Shown: positions 33,358 through 42,647, counted from the stretch's first letter. The stretch is 64,000 nt of DNA from Flavobacteriales bacterium (GCA_002747105.1 PDSY01000015.1:1-64000), one strand, 5' to 3'. The notes: generated by a model from the sequence alone, not told the origin. Numbers and translations are program-made.

Positions 33358-34144
33358 GATTATTTTCTCTATGCTTTTTTATGAAAGCTAGTCTAGGTCT
33401 ATGCTTTTCTTGTTTTGGTAAGTTCAACTTTCTCCCTGAAAAATTTAAAGTATTAAACACGTCACTATCTGAATTGTTAATTAATTCATTTGAAAATGAT
33501 ATAGTATAATCATCATTAATGGTTAACATTTTTTTATCAAAAAAATTATGATGATTGGAACAAAGTAATATTCCATTTCTCACATCAAGTCTTTCTTGTT
33601 TTGTAGAAATTGAATAAGGTATTATGTGACAAGCCTCTAAAACCTCTTTAAAAGATAGTTTACATACAGCACATTTATTCTCATAAATTTCAAGAAGTGC
33701 TTTTCTGAAAATTGTTTGAACGACACCTCTTACCTTTATTTTTGTGTAAATGGTTTTTGAATTATCGGGTTCATTAATTATTTTTTTAACTATTTGCTCT
33801 TTAGTAGTACCATCTTCTGCATAAGTAAAAGGGTTTGGAATTGATTTCCAAATATATTTATAAACTTTTTCAATACCATCTCGAGAATTCTCAATATCGT
33901 ATGCAACAAATCCACTACCTGGTAAATTAGAATTCTTGTTAAGAACTAAAATTGTCAAAGGAGGTAATTGATTTTCCATACAATAATCTTGTATTAAATC
34001 TAATACAAATCTTACAGCTCTATGATGAATACTTATTTTTTCTCCAAGTTCTTTATAGGTTATGGTTTTACTATTTTGAGCATATTCAACTAATACATTC
34101 CAAGCTAAATAAGCTCTTTGTTCTTGATTTATTTCTTCATTCAT
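33353..34144 (-). CDS. HNH endonuclease with winged-helix/ATL-like N-terminus
   Basis: The protein is 263 aa. Residues 20-85 (TITYKELGEKISIHHRAVRF, then LNKNSNLPGSGFVAYD) resemble the DNA-binding winged helix of alkyltransferase-like proteins. The HNH nuclease domain follows: CAVC near 158, ACHIIPYS near 172, RNGILLCSNHHNFFD near 190, with a CxxC pair and the HxxP/HH motif. Related proteins (YDG/McrA-like) cut modified or foreign DNA. It lies in a cassette with perfect 10-base complementary ends. A defence role is likely but inferred. Confidence 0.88.
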   Translation of the reverse strand: MNEEINQEQRAYLAWNVLVEYAQNSKTITYKELGEKISIHHRAVRFVLDLIQDYCMENQLPPLTILVLNKNSNLPGSGFVAYDIENSRDGIEKVYKYIWKSIPNPFTYAEDGTTKEQIVKKIINEPDNSKTIYTKIKVRGVVQTIFRKALLEIYENKCAVCKLSFKEVLEACHIIPYSISTKQERLDVRNGILLCSNHHNFFDKKMLTINDDYTISFSNELINNSDSDVFNTLNFSGRKLNLPKQEKHRPRLAFIKKHRENNL

Positions 34145-34157
34145 TTTATTGTGTATT

Positions 34158-34258
34158 TGTAGCTAACGTGCGACGGATTGGTAAAAGACGGAGCGGTAGT
34201 GGAGGCTTTTACACATCGGAAAATGTGTTTATGTAGTAGCGGTAGCGACTAAATCAGC
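34158..34258 (-). repeat. attC-like foldback repeat, divergent type 2
   Basis: Begins with TGTAGCTAAC, the complement of GTTAGCTACA at 33348-33357. Internal hairpin ACACAT / ATGTGT. It occupies the site position between the HNH gene and the first cassette. Confidence 0.5.
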
Positions 34259-34266
34259 CTAATTTT

Positions 34267-34569
34267 TCAATTTTCACATTGTTTAATTATATTAGATAAT
34301 AATTCCAAAGATATATTTATACCCACCTCCCAACATTCATCATCTTGACCAATAAGTATAGTTACTCTTCCTTCTTGAAAACTCCAAAACACATCAGAAT
34401 CTAGTGTTTTTCCTGCTTTTATAGAATTTCGGTTCTCCCATTTATACTCTTCTATATTTTTAAATTTTTCTATGTCTTCAAATTTTAGTTCACTTATATT
34501 TAATTCTAAATAATCATTCCCTAATTTAATCGAAATACTTGATTTTGATTTATAAACAGATATTTTCAT
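34267..34569 (-). CDS. Hypothetical protein of cassette array (about 100 aa)
   Basis: Read from the ATG at 34569 the protein is 100 aa. A GTG at 34599 preceded by AGGAG at 5-base spacing would add ten residues, and the choice is open. It has two short beta hairpins (ISVYKSKSSISIKLGNDYLE), then WSFQEGRVTILIGQDDECWE and a final helix. Family is unknown. It is the first gene of the array in transcription direction. Confidence 0.6.
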   Translation of the reverse strand: MKISVYKSKSSISIKLGNDYLELNISELKFEDIEKFKNIEEYKWENRNSIKAGKTLDSDVFWSFQEGRVTILIGQDDECWEVGINISLELLSNIIKQCEN

Positions 34570-34599
34570 TTTATTATTTTTACCTATATCTATTCCCAC

Positions 34600-34773
34600 A
34601 TTATCTCCTTAAATTTTATTTACATAGTTTTGCTCCAATTACTGCTAACACACAAATATACACAGTATATTCAAACCACCAAAATGCACCTTAAATAAAA
34701 TCGTAAGGTTAATATTTTAATAGTTTGATGTTTTGATATTTTGTGTAAAATACTTGTGAAAATATAAGCATTA
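34600..34773. other. Right edge of cassette array
   Basis: This is an AT-rich gap. TGCTAAC occurs at about 34653 and may be the outer boundary of the first cassette. There is no further foldback repeat and no integrase gene. Confidence 0.35.
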
Positions 34774-36009
34774 TCAAGATGTCAAAAACATACGCAGTAA
34801 TGCAATAATAACTCCTACCAAACCACCAACAATGGCTCCATTTAAACGGATGTATTGCAGGTCGTTGCCTACTTTGTCTTCTATTTGGTTTACCAATTCT
34901 TTATCATTAAGGCTTGCCAAACTCGTTTCCACCATTTTACCTATTTCGTCGTGATTTTCAGCAATGATTTTTTCAATTGCCCGTTTAATAGAAGCGTCAA
35001 TATTCGATTTTAAATCTTCGTTTTGTTTTAATTTGTCTACCAAAACTTGAAGTTGCTCATTTAAAAAGTTTTCTAATTGGTCATCATTTTTCAGTTTTGA
35101 TAGTATGGTATTTGAGATTCCATTCCAATCCATCGAAGCGAGTTTGTGCTTGATATTGGTAATGATCTCGGAAGTTTCGGGGTCGTTATGTATCAATTTT
35201 TCGGAAAATTCTAATACATAATGGTCTATTTTCATCCGTATGGCGTCTTGTGGATTGTGTTTGGCGTTTTCAATAATATCATTAAATGAATGGAGTAGTT
35301 TTTGAGCAATAGAATCTCTATCAATCCCATTTGTCGTTTCACCAATGCTTACCAAAAGCCCTTTTAATTTGGATTCTTTTTTATAATTATCAATCTGATT
35401 TTGAATGGTGAGTTTTAAAATTTCTTCGGTTTCAGAAGCGTTAATTGTTTTACTTGCTGTATCCAAAATCGTTTCCCAAAGGTTGTTATAGGCTTTATTT
35501 CCGATATTACTTTTAATGAATTTCCCTGCATAGCTTCCCACATTGAGGCGTTGCATTTGGTTTTCTAAAAAAGAATTGAGGTTTAAGGAAGTGGCAAATT
35601 GTTTTACAAGAGGTTCTACAAAAGAAATGAATTTTTTAGTATCATTTTCCTTCAATGAATTTAATACCTTATCAACAATAGAGATTTCTGCAATTTTCTC
35701 TTTAATCACTTGCGGAGAAAGCCATTCATTGGTGACTAAATCCACAATTCCTTCGGAAATTTTCGCTCTATTTTTTACGATGATATTGGTATGTTTCCGA
35801 ACAAAAGGAATCGGAATTTCACGAAAAAGAGCCTTGACGGCAAACCAATCGGCAAAACCTCCAATGGTCGCAGCTTCAAATCCAGATAATGCAATATGCC
35901 AATACCACCCACTGATATATTTAAAATAAAGGAGCAATTGTAGGGTAATTAGCCCCATAATGGAGATAATGAGTGAGTTTCTACCTGTATGATTTTTGGT
36001 GTTTTTCAT
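34774..36009 (-). CDS. DUF445 family membrane protein
   Basis: The protein is 411 aa. There is an N-terminal membrane region (about 12-55), the family signature GFEAATIGGFADWFAVKALF (about 42-61) with FREIPIPF next, long helical repeats, and a C-terminal membrane helix containing GAIVGGLVGVIIALL. DUF445 proteins are inner-membrane proteins of unknown function (YjiN-like). It lies between the cassette array and the defence island; no partner is obvious. Confidence 0.9.
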   Translation of the reverse strand: MKNTKNHTGRNSLIISIMGLITLQLLLYFKYISGWYWHIALSGFEAATIGGFADWFAVKALFREIPIPFVRKHTNIIVKNRAKISEGIVDLVTNEWLSPQVIKEKIAEISIVDKVLNSLKENDTKKFISFVEPLVKQFATSLNLNSFLENQMQRLNVGSYAGKFIKSNIGNKAYNNLWETILDTASKTINASETEEILKLTIQNQIDNYKKESKLKGLLVSIGETTNGIDRDSIAQKLLHSFNDIIENAKHNPQDAIRMKIDHYVLEFSEKLIHNDPETSEIITNIKHKLASMDWNGISNTILSKLKNDDQLENFLNEQLQVLVDKLKQNEDLKSNIDASIKRAIEKIIAENHDEIGKMVETSLASLNDKELVNQIEDKVGNDLQYIRLNGAIVGGLVGVIIALLRMFLTS

Positions 36010-36108
36010 TATTTTATATTAAATAAAAATCAATTGATACTTCTAAAAATAGCATCGAGTGTTTTGCCTTCTTTTGTTTTCTCTACTAAAAGTAGTTGTT
36101 TTATAAAA

Positions 36109-39100
36109 TCAATTCGCCTTACTAAAAGATTCTAATATTTCAAAAATATTATCCGCCTGAGTTTCGGTAAAAACACCATCTACACCCTGACTATGAAAGT
36201 TCACAAAAGGAGCTTTGTAAAGTTTTTCAGGCTCAATTTTACCATTAACTGTAATGAATTTTTTAATCGTGTCTAAAAACTCAATTTGTATTGAATTTAA
36301 TTGATAGTCATTAATAAAATCAGCAAAAGCCTTATCGACAGTTTCGGCATCTAAACCGATTAAAGACACAATAAATTCATCTAAACTTTTATTTCCGAGT
36401 TCTTTTTCAACGGAAGATTTATCTATATCGCTAAAAAGAATATCCTCCAAGGCTTTTAGTTCGGTTTTGGTAATGGTTTCGCCCTTTCTAATTCGTGAAA
36501 TGGTAATATGATTTTGATTTTCACGAATTAATTTTTCTAAACGATATTTGTTATCCTGAAACGGTGAAGTGTTATATTCTATATTGGGTTCGTGGATTTG
36601 AGGCATATCTTCATCTACAAGAAGTTCATCTTCAAAATCGGTGATAACATACTTTTGTTCGGCAGGATCAATATACTTAATTAAGCCTCTAAGTTCTTTT
36701 CTTATCGTATCAAGGTGATTAATACCTTCTGTTTTCCAAAAAGATTCTTCTAAAGGTAATTTTATAACAGATTCCAAAGACTTAACCATAGGAATGCTAG
36801 TTTTCTTTAATAGGTTTTTAGAAAGTTTTACCACCTTTGTAATGGACGATGTAGATTTTTCTACATAATGCTCATTGTTTGGTGTTTCTAGTCGCTTTTT
36901 AATTAAACCATATAACAATTTATCATAAAACCTTGCTAAATCGGTATCGCCTTTGCGAGGTTTTACTAAAATGGCTAATTCCTCTTCAATTCGTTTTACA
37001 TCTCGTTTGGATAGATTATCCCACAACTCACGATTGGCATTAAATTCGTGAACCGTTTTAAGATTCATTTTTACATCAAAACGCTCTAAATCTAATGCAG
37101 ATACCTCTTTGTACAAGCCATCTAATAAGTCCGTTCTGAACTCTTGTAAATTCTCGTTATCCTTAAACTGTTTGCTTTTTAAATACTGTGCTAATTGTAA
37201 ACGCAAACAAAATAAAACTTCGGTTAAACTCTTTTGAGTTGAGGCATCAATCCCTTCCGGATTTTCTTCGAAAAACTCAAAATTTTCACACATATCAAAG
37301 ATTAAGAAATGGGTTTTGTCTTTCCCTTCACCAAATAAATTGGGGCGTAATCGTGAGCCACGACCAATCATTTGCCAAAACTTTGAATAGGATTTTACAG
37401 GCTTATAAAACACCAAATTAACACAACTAGGGGCATCAATCCCTGTATCCATCATGTCCACAGAAATGACTATTTGCGGTAACCTATCCTTTTCTTCATC
37501 GCAAAATCGTTCGATAAACTCTTGGGATTTTGGCTCGGAATGCAACACCACTTTTACATAATCGTTGCCAAAGAGTTCTTTATCCAATTCTAAGAATGTC
37601 TCTCTTAAAAAATAGGCGTGTTTTCTATTTTTGGCAAAAATAATAGTTTTCCCTAACTCTTCACCAGACCTGTTTTTTATTCCGTGCTTAATAACATATT
37701 GCAATGTTTTTACTGCTGTGGGTTTATTAAATAACCAAGTATTTAATGCATTTGATGCGATAAATTCGTTACCCGTAGCCTCTTCACCGTCTAAAATTTC
37801 TTCTTCAAATTGTTCTTTTTCTTCCTCCGAGAGTTCTTCGTATTTAATCCCTTCTCTTGAAAATTTGGTCGGTACAGGAATCGATTTATAAGGTACCAAA
37901 TGCTCATTAGCTACTGCTTCTTCAAAAGTATAGGCATCGGTAGGCGATTTATCAGGTAATCCAAAAATGCTGTAAGTATTTCTATCGATTTTATTTTTAG
38001 GCGTAGCCGTTAAACCTAAAAACAAAGCATCAAAATAGTCAAAAATAGCCTTGTACTTTTTGTAAATAGAACGGTGTGCTTCATCAATGATAACTAAATC
38101 GAAATGCCCAACGCCATAAAAACGCCCTTCTTCGTTTCGGTTGCTATCAATTAAGCTCATCATCGTTTGGTAAGTTGAAAATGCGATGCGAGCATCAGGG
38201 TTGTCTTTATCCTCTAAAAGATTAACAGCACTATGCTCTGGAAGATGTTTTACAAAATTAGCTTTGGCTTGTTTTACCAAACTAATTCTATCGGCTAAAA
38301 ACAAAACTCGTTTTGCCCAGTTCGCCTCAAACATTATTTTTGAAAGAGCGATGGAAGTTCTTGTTTTTCCTGTACCTGTGGCTAAAACCAACAAAGCACC
38401 TCTATTAGTTCCGATGTATTTACCTGTTCTTTTGTCGTTGCCCGAAAAATGTTCGGCGATACTTTTTATAGAACGAATCTGATAAAAACGCTCTACTATT
38501 TCTGTATCAATAGGCATAGAACGGATATCTTTGCGATGCTTTCTTCTGTACATTAATGTTTGTAATTCTGACTTGGTATAAAAACCATGTACTTTTCTGG
38601 CTTGCTTATAAAAACAATCGTCCCACATAAAGGTTTCGTAACCATTGCTGTAATACATTACGGGTCTTCTGCCAAACATTTTTTCTAAGGAATCAGCATA
38701 GAGTTGCGCTTGATTTTCTCCTTTAGTAGCACTTTCCATTGCCTTTTTTGCTTCTACCAAAGCCAAAGGCAAACCATCATCGTCCCAAAGGACATAGTCC
38801 ACAAAACCCGTTTCGGACTTATTGGTCGATTTTGGCATATAAGTAACCTTGTACTCTTTGTCATTAACGCCTTTTAAATCCCAACCAGCCTCTCGTAAAT
38901 ACACATCTATAAGGAAACGGCGTGTTTGTTTCTCATCAATAGGGAATTGCACTGTATCGTCAAGCGTGGCTGTTGCCTCAATTTTATTGGCTTGTATCCG
39001 AGCTTGTGAATTAATTCTATGAAGATTATTTTCTTCAGTTAAACGCTTATTTTTTTCCTTTTCGGATTGTAGTTTTTCTTGATAACTTTGTAGCTCTTTT

Positions 39101-39582
39101 TCAAATTGCTCTTTTAGTTTTTCTATTTCTCTTCTTGAAAGTGCATCGCCTTCTTCTTTTGGGATAAGGTCAAAATCAAAAATTCCGATTTCACCGATTT
39201 TGTTTTGAGCATAGGATTTGGCAAACCATTTTGCGAAATAAAACAAGGCATCAATGGCATTATGCGAATCTATATCGCTTACCGATTTGTTATGTGCCGC
39301 AAGGTTACCAGTGTTTTTAATAACAAATAATTCTTGATACAGCTTATGATTAAATTGTTCTTTAAACTCTGGTTGAATTAATAAACTATGAAGCGTTGTA
39401 TTGTGTTGATTTTCTAAATCTTCATCGTTGGCATACATCCAATTAACGGCTTGTTCTAATGCCAATCGACTATATAACAACGATGTTCTAGGGTCGGTTA
39501 TTACGGTTTGTTCTGCCTTTATTGCTCTATTGTAAAAGATAGCAAATTCTTTTTTTAGAAAATCAAAATTTGACTTCATCAT
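36109..39582 (-). CDS. hsdR: Type I restriction enzyme subunit R (HsdR)
   Basis: The protein is 1157 aa. Residues 1-145 form a helical DUF4145/HEPN-like domain (RLALEQAVNWMYAN). A coiled coil follows at about 158-185. The HSDR_N nuclease domain carries DYVLWDDDGLPLALVEAKKA (the D...E-x-K catalytic set, about 260-280). The SF2 motor has ATGTGKTRTS, DEAHRS, GLTATPKN and the C-terminal helicase part QMIGRGSRLRP. The C-terminal part fits the EcoEI R-subunit family. HsdR translocates and cleaves DNA when HsdM2S meets an unmethylated site. It starts 1 base after the RT stop, so it is co-transcribed with the RT. Confidence 0.95.
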   Translation of the reverse strand: MMKSNFDFLKKEFAIFYNRAIKAEQTVITDPRTSLLYSRLALEQAVNWMYANDEDLENQHNTTLHSLLIQPEFKEQFNHKLYQELFVIKNTGNLAAHNKSVSDIDSHNAIDALFYFAKWFAKSYAQNKIGEIGIFDFDLIPKEEGDALSRREIEKLKEQFEKELQSYQEKLQSEKEKNKRLTEENNLHRINSQARIQANKIEATATLDDTVQFPIDEKQTRRFLIDVYLREAGWDLKGVNDKEYKVTYMPKSTNKSETGFVDYVLWDDDGLPLALVEAKKAMESATKGENQAQLYADSLEKMFGRRPVMYYSNGYETFMWDDCFYKQARKVHGFYTKSELQTLMYRRKHRKDIRSMPIDTEIVERFYQIRSIKSIAEHFSGNDKRTGKYIGTNRGALLVLATGTGKTRTSIALSKIMFEANWAKRVLFLADRISLVKQAKANFVKHLPEHSAVNLLEDKDNPDARIAFSTYQTMMSLIDSNRNEEGRFYGVGHFDLVIIDEAHRSIYKKYKAIFDYFDALFLGLTATPKNKIDRNTYSIFGLPDKSPTDAYTFEEAVANEHLVPYKSIPVPTKFSREGIKYEELSEEEKEQFEEEILDGEEATGNEFIASNALNTWLFNKPTAVKTLQYVIKHGIKNRSGEELGKTIIFAKNRKHAYFLRETFLELDKELFGNDYVKVVLHSEPKSQEFIERFCDEEKDRLPQIVISVDMMDTGIDAPSCVNLVFYKPVKSYSKFWQMIGRGSRLRPNLFGEGKDKTHFLIFDMCENFEFFEENPEGIDASTQKSLTEVLFCLRLQLAQYLKSKQFKDNENLQEFRTDLLDGLYKEVSALDLERFDVKMNLKTVHEFNANRELWDNLSKRDVKRIEEELAILVKPRKGDTDLARFYDKLLYGLIKKRLETPNNEHYVEKSTSSITKVVKLSKNLLKKTSIPMVKSLESVIKLPLEESFWKTEGINHLDTIRKELRGLIKYIDPAEQKYVITDFEDELLVDEDMPQIHEPNIEYNTSPFQDNKYRLEKLIRENQNHITISRIRKGETITKTELKALEDILFSDIDKSSVEKELGNKSLDEFIVSLIGLDAETVDKAFADFINDYQLNSIQIEFLDTIKKFITVNGKIEPEKLYKAPFVNFHSQGVDGVFTETQADNIFEILESFSKAN

Positions 39583-39583
39583 T

Positions 39584-41146
39584 TTATTTTTTAATATGTT
39601 CTGAAACTATTTTTAAATAGGACTGTTTAGATTTTTCAATTTTTTGTAATGAAATTCTCATTAGGTCATAAAATCTACTCCAAACTTTTCTTGATTGTCT
39701 TTTTATATGGTTACCTCCATTAAAACCTTTAAAGGTAACATTAGCTTTTTCTACATAACTAAGATAATTACCCCAATCATATCGAGTTGTTTTGGTGTTT
39801 TTATTATAAATCTGCCTTCTTCTGGCTCCTTTATAAGTAAAACGCTTATATAAAGAATTTTTATATATTTCATTAGGTGTAGTAGATGCATTTATAGCCA
39901 ATGAAGTAGCTCGTTTAAAAGATTTTTTCATTGAACGATTAAATTTTGAATAACCTGCTGTCTTAATTAAAGCTCGCTTACCATTATACTCAAAACCTAA
40001 GTATTCTAATGTTTTAGCTTTTTTAGTACCTGTATTTTCATTAACTTCAAAACCTACAAACTGACCCTGTTCTTTATGAAAATGATACACTTTTGTTTTA
40101 TCTGGATGAATTTCTAAATTCACTTTATTTTCATCAGAAACTAAATCTCGTAAGGTTTTAATAGCTTGCTTTTGTTGTTTTCTTGGAACTATTAAAATTA
40201 AATCATCACTATACCTTTGATAAAAGCCATTAATATTATTTATATAATTATGAATTTCCTGATCAAAATCTAGCATATAAATATTTGCTAATGTAGCACT
40301 TAATGCAGTCCCTTGCGGAATCCCCTTAGTTTTTGATGACTTTGAAACTAATGAGATACTGTTTTGTAAAAATTCTTTTTTCGTACAATAAGCAACTGCA
40401 TTATGGTCTTTTAAAAATCGTTTATGTTTAATGGGCTTTTGCTTGAACTTAGTTTTGTATGGATTGTTTTCTGCTTTTGTTTTGACCCAAATATCAGATT
40501 TGTATTTTCTAAATAATATATCTTCATTTACATATCTAATATTAGTAAGAGATTTGTAAACATTATAATGATCTTTTTCAAGTGTATTTGAATTATTCCA
40601 AACCTCTGACCATTTCCGTTTCAATATTTTACGATCTAAGCTATCAAAGAATTTAGTTATATCAGCAACTATTACTGTTAACTCTTTATCATTATTTTCC
40701 TTAATAAAACTAAAGGCTTCTAAAGCAAAATCAATATTACATTTGTTCTTGTTTTTTTGTCCTTCTATCTCGATTTTCCTATACGCCACTACAGATTTAT
40801 TAAAAGGCTTATTTTTAATAAACTTTTCATATTTGTCTGAAAGTAAATAACTGTAGTACGAATATATTTGAGAATCTAAATGACTAGCAAAAAATATTTC
40901 TCTTGATTTAGGTTTGTGCTTTACTCTCTTTCGTTTTTTGCACTTATTTTTAACACCTTTATCATTGGCTCTAAATTTTCTTTGAAAAACTGTTCTGTGT
41001 AAAAAGGGAAGAAAACTATGCTTTGCAATATTTTTATCATCCATAATATAGGTTTCTAATTCGGGGATATTTTCTTCCTTTAATTGAAAACCAATATGAG
41101 GATACTTTTTTATTTTTATCCAAGGATGTCTTTCTTTTCTACTCAT
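39584..41146 (-). CDS. DRT-type antiviral reverse transcriptase (DRT2-like)
   Basis: The protein is 520 aa from the ATG at 41146 (MSRKERHPWIKIKKYPHIG). An in-frame TTG at 41206 adds 20 residues with no family support and falls in the non-coding leader. RT motifs are VADITKFFDSLD (A), GIPQGTALSATLANIYMLDF (B), RYSDDLILI (C, YxDD), LEIHPDKTKVYHF (D) and LEYLGF (E). There is a conserved basic N-terminus, and the C-terminus is unlike group II maturases. Pattern and a non-coding leader point to the UG2/DRT2 defence group. DRT2 enzymes copy a neighbouring RNA in rolling circle and make a toxic repeat protein after phage infection. Assignment to DRT2 rather than another UG class is by eye. Confidence 0.8.
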   Translation of the reverse strand: MSRKERHPWIKIKKYPHIGFQLKEENIPELETYIMDDKNIAKHSFLPFLHRTVFQRKFRANDKGVKNKCKKRKRVKHKPKSREIFFASHLDSQIYSYYSYLLSDKYEKFIKNKPFNKSVVAYRKIEIEGQKNKNKCNIDFALEAFSFIKENNDKELTVIVADITKFFDSLDRKILKRKWSEVWNNSNTLEKDHYNVYKSLTNIRYVNEDILFRKYKSDIWVKTKAENNPYKTKFKQKPIKHKRFLKDHNAVAYCTKKEFLQNSISLVSKSSKTKGIPQGTALSATLANIYMLDFDQEIHNYINNINGFYQRYSDDLILIVPRKQQKQAIKTLRDLVSDENKVNLEIHPDKTKVYHFHKEQGQFVGFEVNENTGTKKAKTLEYLGFEYNGKRALIKTAGYSKFNRSMKKSFKRATSLAINASTTPNEIYKNSLYKRFTYKGARRRQIYNKNTKTTRYDWGNYLSYVEKANVTFKGFNGGNHIKRQSRKVWSRFYDLMRISLQKIEKSKQSYLKIVSEHIKK

Positions 41147-41470
41147 AATTTTAAATAAGGGTCGAGATTCAATTGTAGCAGGCACACACGATAAAACAAT
41201 GCTCAAACGATACTTTCACTATTCATAGCTATAATATCACTACTCTTTTCAGGTATAATTATTGCTTATATTACATTAAAGGTCATAACTAAATATATAA
41301 CTATTAAACACATGAACAATAACAAACTGAATAACCTAACAAGCTTAATGCTTGCCTATATGTCGTTGATGGTAGAAATAAATCCTATCACTACTGACAT
41401 TGGTATTCAGTTGCACACTCAACGTATATCTCAAGTGTGGAATTTATGCTAAACGTTTTTCTCGGCCACT
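41147..41470 (-). ncRNA. Candidate template/ncRNA leader of the reverse transcriptase
   Basis: This is a 376-bp gap (to 41522) between hsdS and the RT. It holds small hairpins on the minus strand: CACACT/AGTGTG, TGAT-GG/CC-ATCA and CAAGC/GCTTG. The 10-base direct repeat AGTAGTGATA occurs at 41386-41395 and 41235-41244. A stop-free minus-strand frame of 32 codons runs from 41443 to 41348. DRT2 systems encode a roughly 280-base RNA in this place. The ends given are estimates. Confidence 0.5.
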
Positions 41471-41522
41471 CGACCCTATTTTTCATATTCTTTTATTAAA
41501 CACCCCGCAAATTACCATTTTT

Positions 41523-42647
41523 TTATGAAACTAGCTCACCTTTAAAGGCTTTTTGTAACAAACAATTAAATAAATCTTCGCTTTCTTTTAACTCTTGCTT
41601 TGCCCAATCTTTTTGTTTTTCAATTAAGGCTATTTTTTCTGCAAACTCGTTTTGAAGTTCTATTGGGGGAATAATTAGTTTTAACTTCATAATATCAATT
41701 GTACTAATATTTGCTTGCCTTACTCCTCTACCTAATTTAGTAACTTTTCTTTTAACTGCTTTATGTAAAAACATATGGTAAAAAAAAGCTTTATTATAGT
41801 TTTTTATTATATTAAATTTCACAACACGCTGGTTTAATAGGTATTTATCATAGTCATTTGATGCTATTTCAATATTACCATAATCATTTTTTCCGACAGT
41901 ACCAGTTAATGACATTAATAAATCATAAGGATTTACAATCCAACTTTTATATTTTTTAATATAATTAATAGGAAGAAAAGACACATTTCTCAAATCAAAA
42001 AAACCTTTATTTACTGTTCCTATTTTGATCAAAGGAACTCCGTCCTCAACAAAATCAGTACTTTTAAAAGCATAACCACTAGATAGAGTTATTGAATTTC
42101 CGATAGGTTCTAAATTCCCTTTAGTAGGGTCGCCAAACATATCTAAAAAAATACTTTCTGCAAGGGTATTATACTCGTCTAAGACTTTTTTCGTTTTATC
42201 TCGTAAAGCCGTGGCATTATCTAAAATGGAAACAATTTCTTTTTGGGTTTCTATTGGGATAAGTGGGATTTTTATTTTATCTATATAATTTCTAGAAATA
42301 TGTTTTAACCCAGCACCTTTAAAACCATCTTCTAATAATCTTAAATTATTTTGACTAAAAAAATAATAGATATATTTTGGACATACTCTTTCTTCATCAA
42401 TCGGCTGAGCCACTAAACAATCCGTTGAAACAGAAAACTTTTGATTACAAAAATGTACACTAGGCTTTCCACCTGTCCCAAAAATTAAACTAGGACTAGA
42501 AAAATTAAATTCATCTATGCTTTTAGAAAGAATATTACTAGAAGTAAAAAAAGGATATTTCCCTTTACCTAATTCTAAACCATCTCCTGCTTTAATTTTT
42601 GATTTTTTTTGATATTTAAATAAATCACCAAATTTAACTACTTCCAT
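41523..42647 (-). CDS. hsdS: Type I restriction enzyme specificity subunit S (HsdS)
   Basis: The protein is 374 aa. It has two target recognition domains (about 1-125 and 185-320), each followed by a conserved helical spacer: IPLIPIETQKEIVSILDNAT near 130, then LIIPPIELQNEFAEKIALIE near 330. This half-repeat design sets the two halves of the bipartite recognition site. The stop is followed directly by the RT leader. It starts 3 bases after the hsdM stop. Confidence 0.93.
   Translation of the reverse strand: MEVVKFGDLFKYQKKSKIKAGDGLELGKGKYPFFTSSNILSKSIDEFNFSSPSLIFGTGGKPSVHFCNQKFSVSTDCLVAQPIDEERVCPKYIYYFFSQNNLRLLEDGFKGAGLKHISRNYIDKIKIPLIPIETQKEIVSILDNATALRDKTKKVLDEYNTLAESIFLDMFGDPTKGNLEPIGNSITLSSGYAFKSTDFVEDGVPLIKIGTVNKGFFDLRNVSFLPINYIKKYKSWIVNPYDLLMSLTGTVGKNDYGNIEIASNDYDKYLLNQRVVKFNIIKNYNKAFFYHMFLHKAVKRKVTKLGRGVRQANISTIDIMKLKLIIPPIELQNEFAEKIALIEKQKDWAKQELKESEDLFNCLLQKAFKGELVS

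Noticed and set aside
29851..34700. Complete integron
   Set aside because: No intI, attI or cassette promoter lies in the window and the boundary boxes deviate from GTTRRRY, so only a CALIN-like array is claimed.
39584..41146. Group II intron maturase or retron RT
   Set aside because: No intron domain V/VI, maturase X domain or HNH end is seen, and no msr-msd pair. The long N-terminus and operon position fit a defence RT better.
41147..41206. N-terminal extension of the reverse transcriptase from a TTG
   Set aside because: Conserved sequence starts at MSRKERHPW; the 20 extra residues look unrelated and lie in the non-coding leader.
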